Below are positions 43,302 to 52,210 of a DNA stretch of 64,000 bases, piece after piece. The position numbers and the translations under genes are program-made. Position 1 is the stretch's first letter, and the number at the start of each line of letters is the position of its first letter. This DNA comes from RUG12461 sp045657665 (GTDB lineage Bacteria > Bacillota > Clostridia > Lachnospirales > Lachnospiraceae). The stretch spans positions 186,001-250,000 of the forward strand of contig JAZOTN010000038.1 in NCBI GenBank assembly GCA_045657665.1. The letters run 5' to 3'. Below the pieces are notes generated by a model. It was not told the origin of the DNA. It searched no databases and worked only from the letters and a program-made list of their open reading frames with translations.

Positions 43302-44981
43302 TTATGAAACTGTTTTATCTGCGCGGAGTTGCCGGAAGGTGACTCCGTATTTTTCTGCGATATCCCGGGCGTAGGAGAGTCCTTCCGGAGGCGCGATTGC
43401 AATATGGAAGGAGCGCTTTCCTTCGTCGGATTGGGCTACGAGGCTTGCTACGAGATCGACAGTGCCTTCTTCCCGGTTCATATCGTCGGCGTCTTCTGCC
43501 AGTTTATGCATATGGGTATTGTAGATCGTGCGGACGCCCAGATGCTTCAACGCTCTTACCACATCCTTTGCGATAAAGAAGCCCTCTTCATAAGACGTGG
43601 TGGAGAAGGATTCGTTCAGGAGAAGCAGACTTCTATCCGTGGCTGCCTGGTAGATCTCGCGGAAACGCTTGGTTTCCTCGCCGAGACGTCCCAGGTCCAT
43701 GGTCTGGTTCTCATCTGCCGGATAGTGCGTAAAGATATTATCTACCGGGCTGTAGGAAAACGAGTCCGCCGGAACGGAAATGCCGCCCTGTGCAAGCACA
43801 AAGGAAAGACCGACGGCCTGGGTAAAGGTCGTTTTTCCGCCGCGGTTTGCTCCGGTCAGGATATAGATACGATGCTCTGCGGAGAAATCAAGGTCGTTTC
43901 CGATCACGTCTGCTGCGGTTCTTCCGGATGGAGCTTTCCGAACTTCGTTTGCGAGCTTTAAGTTATAGAGGTTTTTAGTTTCCATCGCACGCTGCTCTGT
44001 CGGAAGGACGGCCGGAGAGCAGAAGGAAAAGCCGGCGGCAGTCATCTTTTCGGTATACTCGGCAAAACGGATATAATACATGAATTCCGGGATCATACCG
44101 GTGATGATCTCGGTGCTGAGGTTGACATGCCGGCTGATTACAGCTTTCAGTTTCCGGACAACTTTTCCGATCATCCGGCCCATGGCGCGGTCCATTGAAC
44201 GGATCACATCATTTCCGCGATCCTCGGGATTCAGAAGTGCCAGCGATGCGAGCGGCATGCCTGCCGCGATGAGATGCCGGGTATCGTCGGAAAATGAGTT
44301 CGACTGTGCGGGCTCGTAGGTAAAACTTTTTTTGTCACGTGATACAAAGTCGCTGAAATTGCTAATGACGTTGGACTTCGTGTAATAGGTGGAGTTAACG
44401 GAAACAATGCCGACGGTGCTCGGCTCGAAACGATCATTCAGATTGATGCCGAGTGTCACGCTCCGGATGTCGGAGGTCTCCTTTTTCAGCGCGTCTATAT
44501 CCTTTTTGAGCTCGGAAAATCCGGCATCGGAGTATAGTCCTTCTGCATATTCGCGGAGCTTTTTTAATCCGTCGGAAGTGATCGGAAGCGCCGTGAAAGT
44601 TTTTGCGATCGCTTCTACGCTGGAGATGTATTCATCCATCTCATTCATACGGTGCACAAGTTCCCAGACACCGGAAGCGTCGGTGATTTTCTGAAAGCTC
44701 CCGTACTGACGCAGAAAATCAATCTTCTCCAGAATTTCCTGCATGCTTTCCCGAATCTCGGGGAAGGCGAGGATGTCTGCGAAGATACCGCTTCTGTAAC
44801 TCGCGACAGCAGGATCATCCGTCAGATGCGTCAGATAATAATAAATGATCGCCTGCTCCTTTTTGTCCTCCGACAGTTCCTCCGCAAGCAGATCCAGTGA
44901 CAGATCATGCGCTGTCAGGGATGGTAATTCATGATAAACAGGGGCTTTTTCCCCCGGATAAAGAAGACTCATTTTTTCCAT
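43302..44981 (-). CDS. MutS-like ATPase without mismatch-recognition domain
   Basis: A 559-residue protein related to the MutS core and ATPase domains. A helical N-terminal/clamp region (to about 330) leads to the ATPase with Walker A LTGANRGGKTTF, SFVLAQGGISVPA, the LGRLGEETKRFREI signature region, LLLLNESFSTT (Walker B form with Asn-Glu) and YNTHMHKLA. The mismatch-binding domain I and a C-terminal Smr domain are missing, as in the MutS-III/MutS-like families of unknown role. The ATG at 44972 is an alternative start. It runs opposite to its neighbours. Confidence 0.88.
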   Translation of the reverse strand: MEKMSLLYPGEKAPVYHELPSLTAHDLSLDLLAEELSEDKKEQAIIYYYLTHLTDDPAVASYRSGIFADILAFPEIRESMQEILEKIDFLRQYGSFQKITDASGVWELVHRMNEMDEYISSVEAIAKTFTALPITSDGLKKLREYAEGLYSDAGFSELKKDIDALKKETSDIRSVTLGINLNDRFEPSTVGIVSVNSTYYTKSNVISNFSDFVSRDKKSFTYEPAQSNSFSDDTRHLIAAGMPLASLALLNPEDRGNDVIRSMDRAMGRMIGKVVRKLKAVISRHVNLSTEIITGMIPEFMYYIRFAEYTEKMTAAGFSFCSPAVLPTEQRAMETKNLYNLKLANEVRKAPSGRTAADVIGNDLDFSAEHRIYILTGANRGGKTTFTQAVGLSFVLAQGGISVPADSFSYSPVDNIFTHYPADENQTMDLGRLGEETKRFREIYQAATDRSLLLLNESFSTTSYEEGFFIAKDVVRALKHLGVRTIYNTHMHKLAEDADDMNREEGTVDLVASLVAQSDEGKRSFHIAIAPPEGLSYARDIAEKYGVTFRQLRADKTVS

Positions 44982-45023
44982 ATGATAAGTGTATCACAGC
45001 CGCACTTTATATACAACAAACCG

Positions 45024-45052
45024 TTGACGAATAGTGGCTTTCGATTTAAAAT
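45024..45052 (+). promoter_or_regulatory. Promoter of the signalling operon
   Basis: TTGACG at 45024-45029 and TAAAAT at 45047-45052 with a 17-base spacer, 39 bases ahead of the response-regulator start. GGAGG then precedes the ATG. Confidence 0.75.
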
Positions 45053-45090
45053 TTTTTTTGGAGTTTTTTGGAAATTTGGAGGAATAAAAC

Positions 45091-46101
45091 ATGGCGGACT
45101 GGGTGATCGTCGTAGATGATGACGTGGCAAACCTGAAAATGGCTGGCCATATTCTAAGTAAAAATAATATGCGTGTTACCGCATTGAAATCCGGACAGGC
45201 GCTTCTGGATTATGTAAAAGAGAACGGAAATCCGGATCTCATCTTACTGGACATCATGATGCCGGAGATGGACGGGTTTGAAACGCTGGAAAAGCTGAGG
45301 GAATCCGAGGGAGGGAAAGAGCTGGTGCCGGTCATTTTCCTGACAGCGGATGAAAATGAAGAATCCGAGACAAAGGGGTTGTCGCTCGGAGCCATGGACT
45401 TCATTAAAAAACCTTTCGTTCCGGATGTTCTCACGCTTCGTGTACGTCATATGATCGATCTGGATCATCTTCAGAAAAACCTTTCCAAAGAAGTGGAAAA
45501 AAAGACAAAAGAAAACGAGAAGCTCTTTTTCCATGTCGTTTCCTCGCTTGCAGATGCTATTGACGCAAAGGACACTTATACGAACGGTCATTCCGGTCGT
45601 GTGGCGAAGTATACCAAAGAGATCGCAAGAAGATACGGCTATAATGAGAAACAGCTGAGTGATATTTACATGATGGGTCTTCTGCATGATGTCGGCAAGA
45701 TCGGTGTGCCGGATGCGGTGATCAATAAACCGGCCAGGCTTTCCGACGAAGAGTACGAGATCATCAAGAACCATCCGGTGCTCGGCGCGAGGATCCTGAA
45801 AAATATCAAGGAAATGCCGACACTTGCCAACGGAGCAAGGTGGCATCATGAAAAATATGACGGAAAAGGATATCCCGACGGTCTGCATGGAGAGGATATT
45901 CCGGAGGAGGCGAGGATCATCGCGGTTGCAGACGCATATGATGCGATGACCAGCCACAGGAGTTATCGGGAACCGCTTCCGCAGGGGATTGTCCGGGAGG
46001 AGATCGAGGCCGGGATCGGGACGCAGTTTGATCCGAAGTTTGCAAAGATCATGCTGGAAATGATCGATGAAGATACGGATTATCTGATGAAGGAGCAGTA
46101 A
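45091..46101 (+). CDS. Response regulator with HD-GYP phosphodiesterase domain
   Basis: A 336-residue cytoplasmic regulator. The receiver domain (about 4-125) has the acidic pocket VDDD, phospho-acceptor Asp54 (LLDIMMP) and the Lys in KKPF. A helical linker leads to an HD-GYP domain (about 145-330) with HSGRVA, LLHDVGKIG and HHEKYDGKGYPDGL, all residues for hydrolysis of cyclic di-GMP to GMP. It leads an operon with two hybrid kinases, which likely control its phosphorylation. Stop and next start are one base apart. Confidence 0.95.
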   Translation: MADWVIVVDDDVANLKMAGHILSKNNMRVTALKSGQALLDYVKENGNPDLILLDIMMPEMDGFETLEKLRESEGGKELVPVIFLTADENEESETKGLSLGAMDFIKKPFVPDVLTLRVRHMIDLDHLQKNLSKEVEKKTKENEKLFFHVVSSLADAIDAKDTYTNGHSGRVAKYTKEIARRYGYNEKQLSDIYMMGLLHDVGKIGVPDAVINKPARLSDEEYEIIKNHPVLGARILKNIKEMPTLANGARWHHEKYDGKGYPDGLHGEDIPEEARIIAVADAYDAMTSHRSYREPLPQGIVREEIEAGIGTQFDPKFAKIMLEMIDEDTDYLMKEQ

Positions 46102-46102
46102 G

Positions 46103-48760
46103 ATGGAAAATCAATCTACGAAAAATCTGGTGTTTCGCTCATCACAGATGATGATTCTTGTCAGTTATACGATTTTCACGCTGATCCTGACAGGAGAATC
46201 CATCTTGCTCGGATGGGAAGCCTGGGCAGTGATCCTGATACTTTTTGGTGTCTTTTTCAGCTGGATCATCCATATTCAGCAGAAAATACCGGAAACGAAC
46301 CGGATCTGGATCTATTCGATTCTCATGATGGCAACGTTTTTCTTCTACGGTTCCCATGCCACAAGTACCTTTGATCTTGCGACGGTCATGACAGCTGTGA
46401 TCATTCTCTATACCATGACCGGTATCAAAGGCCTTATCGTTCTCAATCAGGTTACCTATTACATCACCATGGCCTATGCGCTTTCCACGCTGTATCTGTC
46501 CGGAGAAAAGTTTGACAGTCTTGTCATTTCCAGGATCATGCTCCATCTGGCACTCGTATTTATGGTGGGCTGGGTTTCCAGAACCATCATTGATAAGTGG
46601 GATCAGGTTCTTTTGAAGTCAGAGGATGAGATCGTCGTTTTAAGGGACGCGACCACGAGACTCAATGATTTTCTTGCGAATGTGTCACATGAGATCCGGA
46701 CACCGATCAACGCGGTTATCGGTCTCACCGGGGTATGCGTGGAAAAGGAAAAGGACGAAGAGATCGCAAAGGATCTTCGATCTATCAAGGATGCAGGAAG
46801 AAGGGTGGCGGAACAGATCAGTGATATCCTTGATTATTCGGAAATCGATAGCAGGAGACTGACAAACAATAACGAGGATTATATGATCTCCTCCGTGCTC
46901 CATGATCTGGTGATGGAGCTACGGCCTTATAAGCGAGATGATATCGAAATGATCATTGATGTGGCACCGTCGGTTCCGTCCATGATGAATACCGATGTCA
47001 GCAAGCTGAAAAAGATCCTCTGGCATCTGATCATGAACGGGATCAAGTATACGAAGGAGGGCGGCGTATACGTCCGAATCTACAGCGTGGAAGAGCCATA
47101 CGGTGTTAATCTCCTTATTGAGGTGCGGGATACCGGTATCGGCATGTCTGCGGAGCAGACCGAACGAATCACGGAGGGTTTTTATCAGGCGAATTCCGGG
47201 CGGGATCGTTCCAGCAGCGGACTCGGTCTTGGAATGTCCATCGTGAAAGGCTTTGTCGATTCCCTCGGCGGTTTTGTGTTTGTGGAGAGCAGGCTCGGAA
47301 AGGGAACATCGGTACATGTGTCCATTCCCCAGAAGGTGGTGGATCCTTCGGGATGTATGTCGCTCATGAACAAAGAAAAACTTTGCATTGGTGCCTTTCT
47401 GCAGTTTGAAAAATATAGTAATCCCGAGGTGCGGGAGTACTACAACATGATGGTGCGGAATATCGTAAAGGGACTTCAGGTCCAGATGCACTGGGCGGCG
47501 AATCTTGAGAGTCTCAAGAAACTGAATGAATCCGTCCGGATGACGCATCTGTTTGTTGCGATGGAAGAGTATGAATCGGACCCCGCTTTTATGGAAGAAC
47601 TGGCCAAAAAGATGATTGTTTCTGTCGTCGCGAACAGAAGTTTTTCGCTTCCGAAGAATTCCAACGCGAAGATCATGGAAAAACCTTTCTATTGTTTCCC
47701 GGTGGCGATCGTGCTGAATACAGACCGGGAGTCGATGAACCGTGGCGAAAAGCAGATGCGTCTGGATGAAGTGAAAGCGCTTGTGGTGGACGATGAACCG
47801 ATGAACCTGACGGTAGCAAAGGGGATTTTCAAACAGTACGGCATGACGGTGAAAACCGCGGATTCCGGGCAGGAATCAATTGATATGTGCAGCCAGGAAG
47901 ATTTCGATCTTGTGTTCATGGATCATATGATGCCAGGAATGGACGGCGTGGAGGCCATGAAGCGGATCCGCTCGCTCCGGAGAGATCTTCCCGTGGTGGC
48001 GCTTACCGCGAATGCAGTCAGTACAGCAAAGGAAATGTTCATTCGTGAGGGATTTGCCGGGTTTGTCAGTAAGCCTGTGGAGCTTGCAGAGCTGGAGAGG
48101 GTGCTGAAGGCTGTGCTTCCGGCATCCAAGATCACCTATGTGGACAAGGCGGAGGATGAGACTCCTTTGTCAGATGGAGATAAGGGAATTCCGGATGAGG
48201 ACGTTAAAAGTGCGCCGGAAGATCAGGAAACCGCTGTGCTTATTCAGGCGGGAGTGGATATCGGGACGGGACTTCACTACTGCCAGAATGATTCCGATTT
48301 TTACCGGGAACTCATGGAGCAGTATGTAACGGAAGCAGGAGAAAAGAAAAAGGGTATTGAAAAGACCTTTGGAGAAGGGGATTTTAAAAACTATGCCATT
48401 TATGTACATGCCTTGAAGAGTACGTCCAAAATGATCGGAGCGGTGGAGCTCTCCGAAAAGGCAAAGGAAATGGAAGCAATGGCTAAGGCAGGCGGAGGAG
48501 AGATCACTGCAGTGATGCATGATAATCTCCTTTCCGGATATCGAAATACCGTAAGTGCGATTAAGTCCTATCTTCATAAAGACGAACAGCCTGCCGCCGA
48601 AAAAGAGTCTGACGGGCTCATGGAATTTGGCCCGGGGCCCGGTGAAAAAGAGGATGCTCTGGAATTTACACCGGAGAGCGGCAATGCGGAAGAGGCCCTG
48701 GAGTTTACGCCGGAAAACGGCGGCAGCGATGATGTTTTGGAATTTGCGCCGGAGGAATAA
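46103..48760 (+). CDS. Hybrid sensor histidine kinase with receiver and Hpt domains
   Basis: An 885-residue kinase. Five or six membrane helices (about 15-165) are followed by HisKA with HEIRTPIN (His196) and HATPase with GIGMS and SSGLGLGMSI. A degenerate receiver-like region (about 425-545) lacks the Asp. A true receiver follows (Asp607, FMDHMMPGMDG), then an Hpt domain (His769 in HALKSTS). The end is an odd acidic tail with the unit LEFTPExG repeated about four times. It can run a full phosphorelay and probably feeds the HD-GYP regulator encoded just before. AAGGAG precedes the ATG. Confidence 0.94.
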   Translation: MENQSTKNLVFRSSQMMILVSYTIFTLILTGESILLGWEAWAVILILFGVFFSWIIHIQQKIPETNRIWIYSILMMATFFFYGSHATSTFDLATVMTAVIILYTMTGIKGLIVLNQVTYYITMAYALSTLYLSGEKFDSLVISRIMLHLALVFMVGWVSRTIIDKWDQVLLKSEDEIVVLRDATTRLNDFLANVSHEIRTPINAVIGLTGVCVEKEKDEEIAKDLRSIKDAGRRVAEQISDILDYSEIDSRRLTNNNEDYMISSVLHDLVMELRPYKRDDIEMIIDVAPSVPSMMNTDVSKLKKILWHLIMNGIKYTKEGGVYVRIYSVEEPYGVNLLIEVRDTGIGMSAEQTERITEGFYQANSGRDRSSSGLGLGMSIVKGFVDSLGGFVFVESRLGKGTSVHVSIPQKVVDPSGCMSLMNKEKLCIGAFLQFEKYSNPEVREYYNMMVRNIVKGLQVQMHWAANLESLKKLNESVRMTHLFVAMEEYESDPAFMEELAKKMIVSVVANRSFSLPKNSNAKIMEKPFYCFPVAIVLNTDRESMNRGEKQMRLDEVKALVVDDEPMNLTVAKGIFKQYGMTVKTADSGQESIDMCSQEDFDLVFMDHMMPGMDGVEAMKRIRSLRRDLPVVALTANAVSTAKEMFIREGFAGFVSKPVELAELERVLKAVLPASKITYVDKAEDETPLSDGDKGIPDEDVKSAPEDQETAVLIQAGVDIGTGLHYCQNDSDFYRELMEQYVTEAGEKKKGIEKTFGEGDFKNYAIYVHALKSTSKMIGAVELSEKAKEMEAMAKAGGGEITAVMHDNLLSGYRNTVSAIKSYLHKDEQPAAEKESDGLMEFGPGPGEKEDALEFTPESGNAEEALEFTPENGGSDDVLEFAPEE

Positions 48761-48763
48761 ACC

Positions 48764-51439
48764 ATGGAGTGGATAAAGAAGGTCAACAGATATCTGCATA
48801 ATGATGCGGTATCTCTCCACAACCGGATGTTCATGCTGATATCAGGAGTCGCGATATTATGTTCGATGGTGACGTCGGTTTTTATTATGATACTGATGGA
48901 TCTTGTGCTTGGCGCTCTGATGCTTGTCAGCTGCCTTGTCGGCGTCGGTCTGATCGCCTTGGGATACCGGATGCACAAACTGGAGATCGTTGCTGTCATC
49001 ATTTGCTCGGCACTGTCGATTGTCGGAATGCCGTATCTCTATTTTTCCCAGGGAGGCGCCACAAGCGATGTCATGATCGGCTACGTGATCGTAGCGCTTT
49101 ATATCACGCTTGTCCTTCCGGGGAAAAGCAGGACGGTCATGCGCATCATGCTTGCCGCATCCTGTGCGATATGCGTCTTTTATGATTTTTACCGGACATA
49201 TCAGGTGCTGCCCACGGTCAGCTTCGTTACCTATTTGCGGCCGTTCCTCATCACGGTTCTTCTTTGTACGATCACATCGGCGATGGCAGGGTTTCAGAAC
49301 CGCCTGTTTTTTGATGAAACAGAGCGGTCTGAGAAGAGAAGAAAAGAGATCGAGCGCCTGAGCGCTTCCCAGAATCAGTTTTTTTCCAGTATGAGTCACG
49401 AGATCCGGACCCCGATCAATACCATCATCGGACTGAATGAAATGATCCTTCGGGAGGACGTTTCGGAGGAAGTGGCGGAGGATGCTGCAAACATTCAGTC
49501 TGCCAGCAAGCTCCTTCTCAGCATTATCAATGATATCCTTGACATGTCCAAATTTGAATCGGGGCAGATGCATCTTTCCGAGGCTTCCTATCATCCGGGC
49601 GACATGCTTTCGGATGTGGTTGGGATGCTCTGGCTTCGTGCAAAAGAGAAGGGACTGGAGTTTCATGTGAATGTTGCGCCGGATATCCCCTATGAGCTCT
49701 ACGGAGACGAGGTTCGGATCAAACAGATCCTGATCAACATTGTGAACAATGCGATCAAATATACGAAAGAAGGATCGGTAACGCTTTCAATCCAATGCGG
49801 CGAACGGGATGGGAATATGGTTCATATCCAGTATTCGGTCAGTGATACGGGTATGGGTATTAAGAAAGAGGACATTCCCTATCTCTTTACTGCTTTTAAG
49901 CGAGTGGACGAGGATTCCAACCGTCATATCGAGGGAACGGGACTTGGACTTTCGATTGTAAAGCAGTTTGTGGATCTCATGAACGGAACGGTCACGGTAA
50001 ACAGTGTCTATACGAAAGGATCCACCTTTATCATTGATATTCCGCAGAGGATTGAAAGCAATAAAGAGATCGGGGATCTTGGGATTGAAAACAAGCACCG
50101 CATGAACGAGCGCAGGGCTTACCACCAGAAATTCGAGGCACCGGATGCGAGAGTGCTGGTGGTGGATGACAACGCGTCCAATATTATGGTTGTGAATAAG
50201 CTGCTCCGTGACACGAAGATTCAGATTGAAAACGCCGCCAGTGGAGCAGAGGCATTGGAAAAGACGGTTGATAAGGAATACCATGTGATCCTGATGGATC
50301 ATATGATGCCGGAGATGGACGGGATCGAATGCCACAGGCTGATCAGAAACCAGACCGGCGGAAGGTGCCGGGAATCGAGGATTGTGGCACTCACAGCGAA
50401 TGCCGGAAGTGATGTACAGGCGCTATACGCACGGGAGGGATTTGACGGTTATATCGTAAAACCTATCAGCGGAGATCTTTTGGAAAGGGAACTTTACCGC
50501 CTGCTGCCAAGGGAGCTTGTGATTACTGCCGGCAAGGAGGAGGAGATCGCTACCGAGACGACGGAATGGATGCATTCGGACATGAAGAAGAAGCCCATTC
50601 TGGTCACGACGGAAAGCGTGGCGGATCTTCCGGATGCACTGGTCAAAAAATACGGGATCCTTTTGCTCCCGCATATGGTTAAGACAGAAGAGGGCGTGTT
50701 CCGTGACGGAAAAGAGATCGAGACGAATGGCTTGCTCCAGTATATGGAAAATGAGGGACGAAAGGTGGATACCATTGCTCCGACGGTCGCGGAGCATGAG
50801 ACGTTTTTTGCGGATGCCCTATCGGGAGCCAACAATGTGATCCATATCTCCATTTCTTCCAAGCTCGCAAAAAGCGGATGCCCTGCGGCAATAGAGGCGG
50901 CGTCGGTGTTTGATAACGTATTTGTAGTGGATACCGGTCACCTCTCCAGCGGACAGGGATTGATGACGCTTACCGCATGTAAAATGGCAGAGGAAGGGAA
51001 GAGCGTACAGGAGATTTTAAGAGCTCTTAAGGGGTACAGGTTACGTACCCATACAAGCTTTGTCGTGGATAATATGGATTTCCTTGCAAGAGCGGGGCAG
51101 ATTCCGGGCGGTGTTGCAAAGCTGATCAAGGCGTTTTCGCTGCATCCCATGCTTTCCATGAGAAACGGAAATCTCGGCGTCGGAGGAGTATACATGGGTT
51201 CCAGGGAGAGATCGTGGAAAAAGTATATCAGGCGTTCGCTCCTGTTCCCGGAAAAGATTGACCGTGATATTCTGTTTGTGACTTATGTCGGGATCACGAA
51301 AAAGGAGATGGAATTCATCGAAGAAGAGATCCGGAAATACGCGGATTTCAAAACGATCTGTTTCCAGAAAGCATCCCCGGCTATCGCAGTAAACTGCGGA
51401 CCGGGAACCTTCGGCCTTCTTTACCAGATAAACGATTAA
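48764..51439 (+). CDS. Hybrid histidine kinase fused to a DegV lipid-binding domain
   Basis: An 891-residue protein. About six membrane helices (20-180) precede HisKA (HEIRTPIN, His212), HATPase (DTGMGI, GTGLGLSI) and a receiver (about 462-580, Asp512 in LMDHMMPEMDG). From about 609 to the end it is a complete DegV/EDD domain: ILVTTESVADLP, the fatty-acid-site text ISISSKLAKSG, VVDTGHLSSGQG and HPMLSMRNG. DegV/FakB proteins bind single fatty acids in the cytoplasm. The fusion suggests a kinase whose output or input depends on a bound lipid. It has no Hpt, which the upstream kinase could supply. Four bases separate the genes. Confidence 0.93.
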   Translation: MEWIKKVNRYLHNDAVSLHNRMFMLISGVAILCSMVTSVFIMILMDLVLGALMLVSCLVGVGLIALGYRMHKLEIVAVIICSALSIVGMPYLYFSQGGATSDVMIGYVIVALYITLVLPGKSRTVMRIMLAASCAICVFYDFYRTYQVLPTVSFVTYLRPFLITVLLCTITSAMAGFQNRLFFDETERSEKRRKEIERLSASQNQFFSSMSHEIRTPINTIIGLNEMILREDVSEEVAEDAANIQSASKLLLSIINDILDMSKFESGQMHLSEASYHPGDMLSDVVGMLWLRAKEKGLEFHVNVAPDIPYELYGDEVRIKQILINIVNNAIKYTKEGSVTLSIQCGERDGNMVHIQYSVSDTGMGIKKEDIPYLFTAFKRVDEDSNRHIEGTGLGLSIVKQFVDLMNGTVTVNSVYTKGSTFIIDIPQRIESNKEIGDLGIENKHRMNERRAYHQKFEAPDARVLVVDDNASNIMVVNKLLRDTKIQIENAASGAEALEKTVDKEYHVILMDHMMPEMDGIECHRLIRNQTGGRCRESRIVALTANAGSDVQALYAREGFDGYIVKPISGDLLERELYRLLPRELVITAGKEEEIATETTEWMHSDMKKKPILVTTESVADLPDALVKKYGILLLPHMVKTEEGVFRDGKEIETNGLLQYMENEGRKVDTIAPTVAEHETFFADALSGANNVIHISISSKLAKSGCPAAIEAASVFDNVFVVDTGHLSSGQGLMTLTACKMAEEGKSVQEILRALKGYRLRTHTSFVVDNMDFLARAGQIPGGVAKLIKAFSLHPMLSMRNGNLGVGGVYMGSRERSWKKYIRRSLLFPEKIDRDILFVTYVGITKKEMEFIEEEIRKYADFKTICFQKASPAIAVNCGPGTFGLLYQIND

Positions 51440-51455
51440 GGCAATCAGTGGTTTC

Positions 51456-52082
51456 CTAATAAATATCTCTTGTGAAGCGGTCCGGATCGATCCGGTGGTC
51501 ACCAAAATAATATTCCCGGTCGTGTTCATTGACTTCGCGCAGCACGTGCGCAGGATTGCCGATGGCGATCACATTATCCGGAATATCCTTTGTGACAACA
51601 GCACCGGCACCCACGATGACGTTGTCACCGATGGTAATACCGGGCATGATGAGGACGCCTGCGGCTATCCAGCAGTTTTTACCGATGTGGACCGGGAAAT
51701 TATACTGATAGCCTTTCTGCCTGAGCGAAGGCTCGAGTGGGTGCCCCGCGGATGCAATCACTACGTTCGGACCAAACATGGTATAGTCTCCGACATAGAT
51801 ATGGGTATCATCTACGCAGGTGAGGTTGAAGTTGGCATAGACTCTTTTTCCGAAATGGCAGTGACGGCCACCCCAGTTCGCATGAAAGGGAGGCTCAATA
51901 TAGCAGTCCTCTCCAATCTCGGCGAACATTTTTTTCATAAGGGATGTACGTTTTTCCATCTCACCTGGCCTGGTCTGATTAAATTCATAAAGGAGATCCA
52001 GACAGGAGAGCTGCTCCTTCAAAAGTTCCTCATCACCGGGATCATAGAGATCACCGCTGTGCATACGTTCTTTGACGGTCAT
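51456..52082 (-). CDS. Sugar O-acetyltransferase (maltose/galactoside type)
   Basis: A 208-residue left-handed beta-helix acetyltransferase of the Maa/LacA family that moves acetyl from acetyl-CoA to a sugar. The N-terminal Mac domain (KERMHSGDLYDPGDEELL) and the hexapeptide region with CVDDTHIYVGDYTMFGPNV, the catalytic His in SAGHPLEP and GAVVTKDIPDNVIAIGNPA are all present. GGAGG lies 7 bases ahead of the start at 52082. It is convergent with the kinase-DegV gene, 16 bases away. Confidence 0.93.
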   Translation of the reverse strand: MTVKERMHSGDLYDPGDEELLKEQLSCLDLLYEFNQTRPGEMEKRTSLMKKMFAEIGEDCYIEPPFHANWGGRHCHFGKRVYANFNLTCVDDTHIYVGDYTMFGPNVVIASAGHPLEPSLRQKGYQYNFPVHIGKNCWIAAGVLIMPGITIGDNVIVGAGAVVTKDIPDNVIAIGNPAHVLREVNEHDREYYFGDHRIDPDRFTRDIY

Positions 52083-52210
52083 AGGGAATCCTCCTTTATC
52101 CAGTATCGTGCGGATCATTTACTATTATAGCATAATGGACCGGTTTCTTGCGTTTTAAATCATTTCATAGTAAAATCCGATATTGAATTCTTTTCGGTTG
52201 ATAAAGGCTA

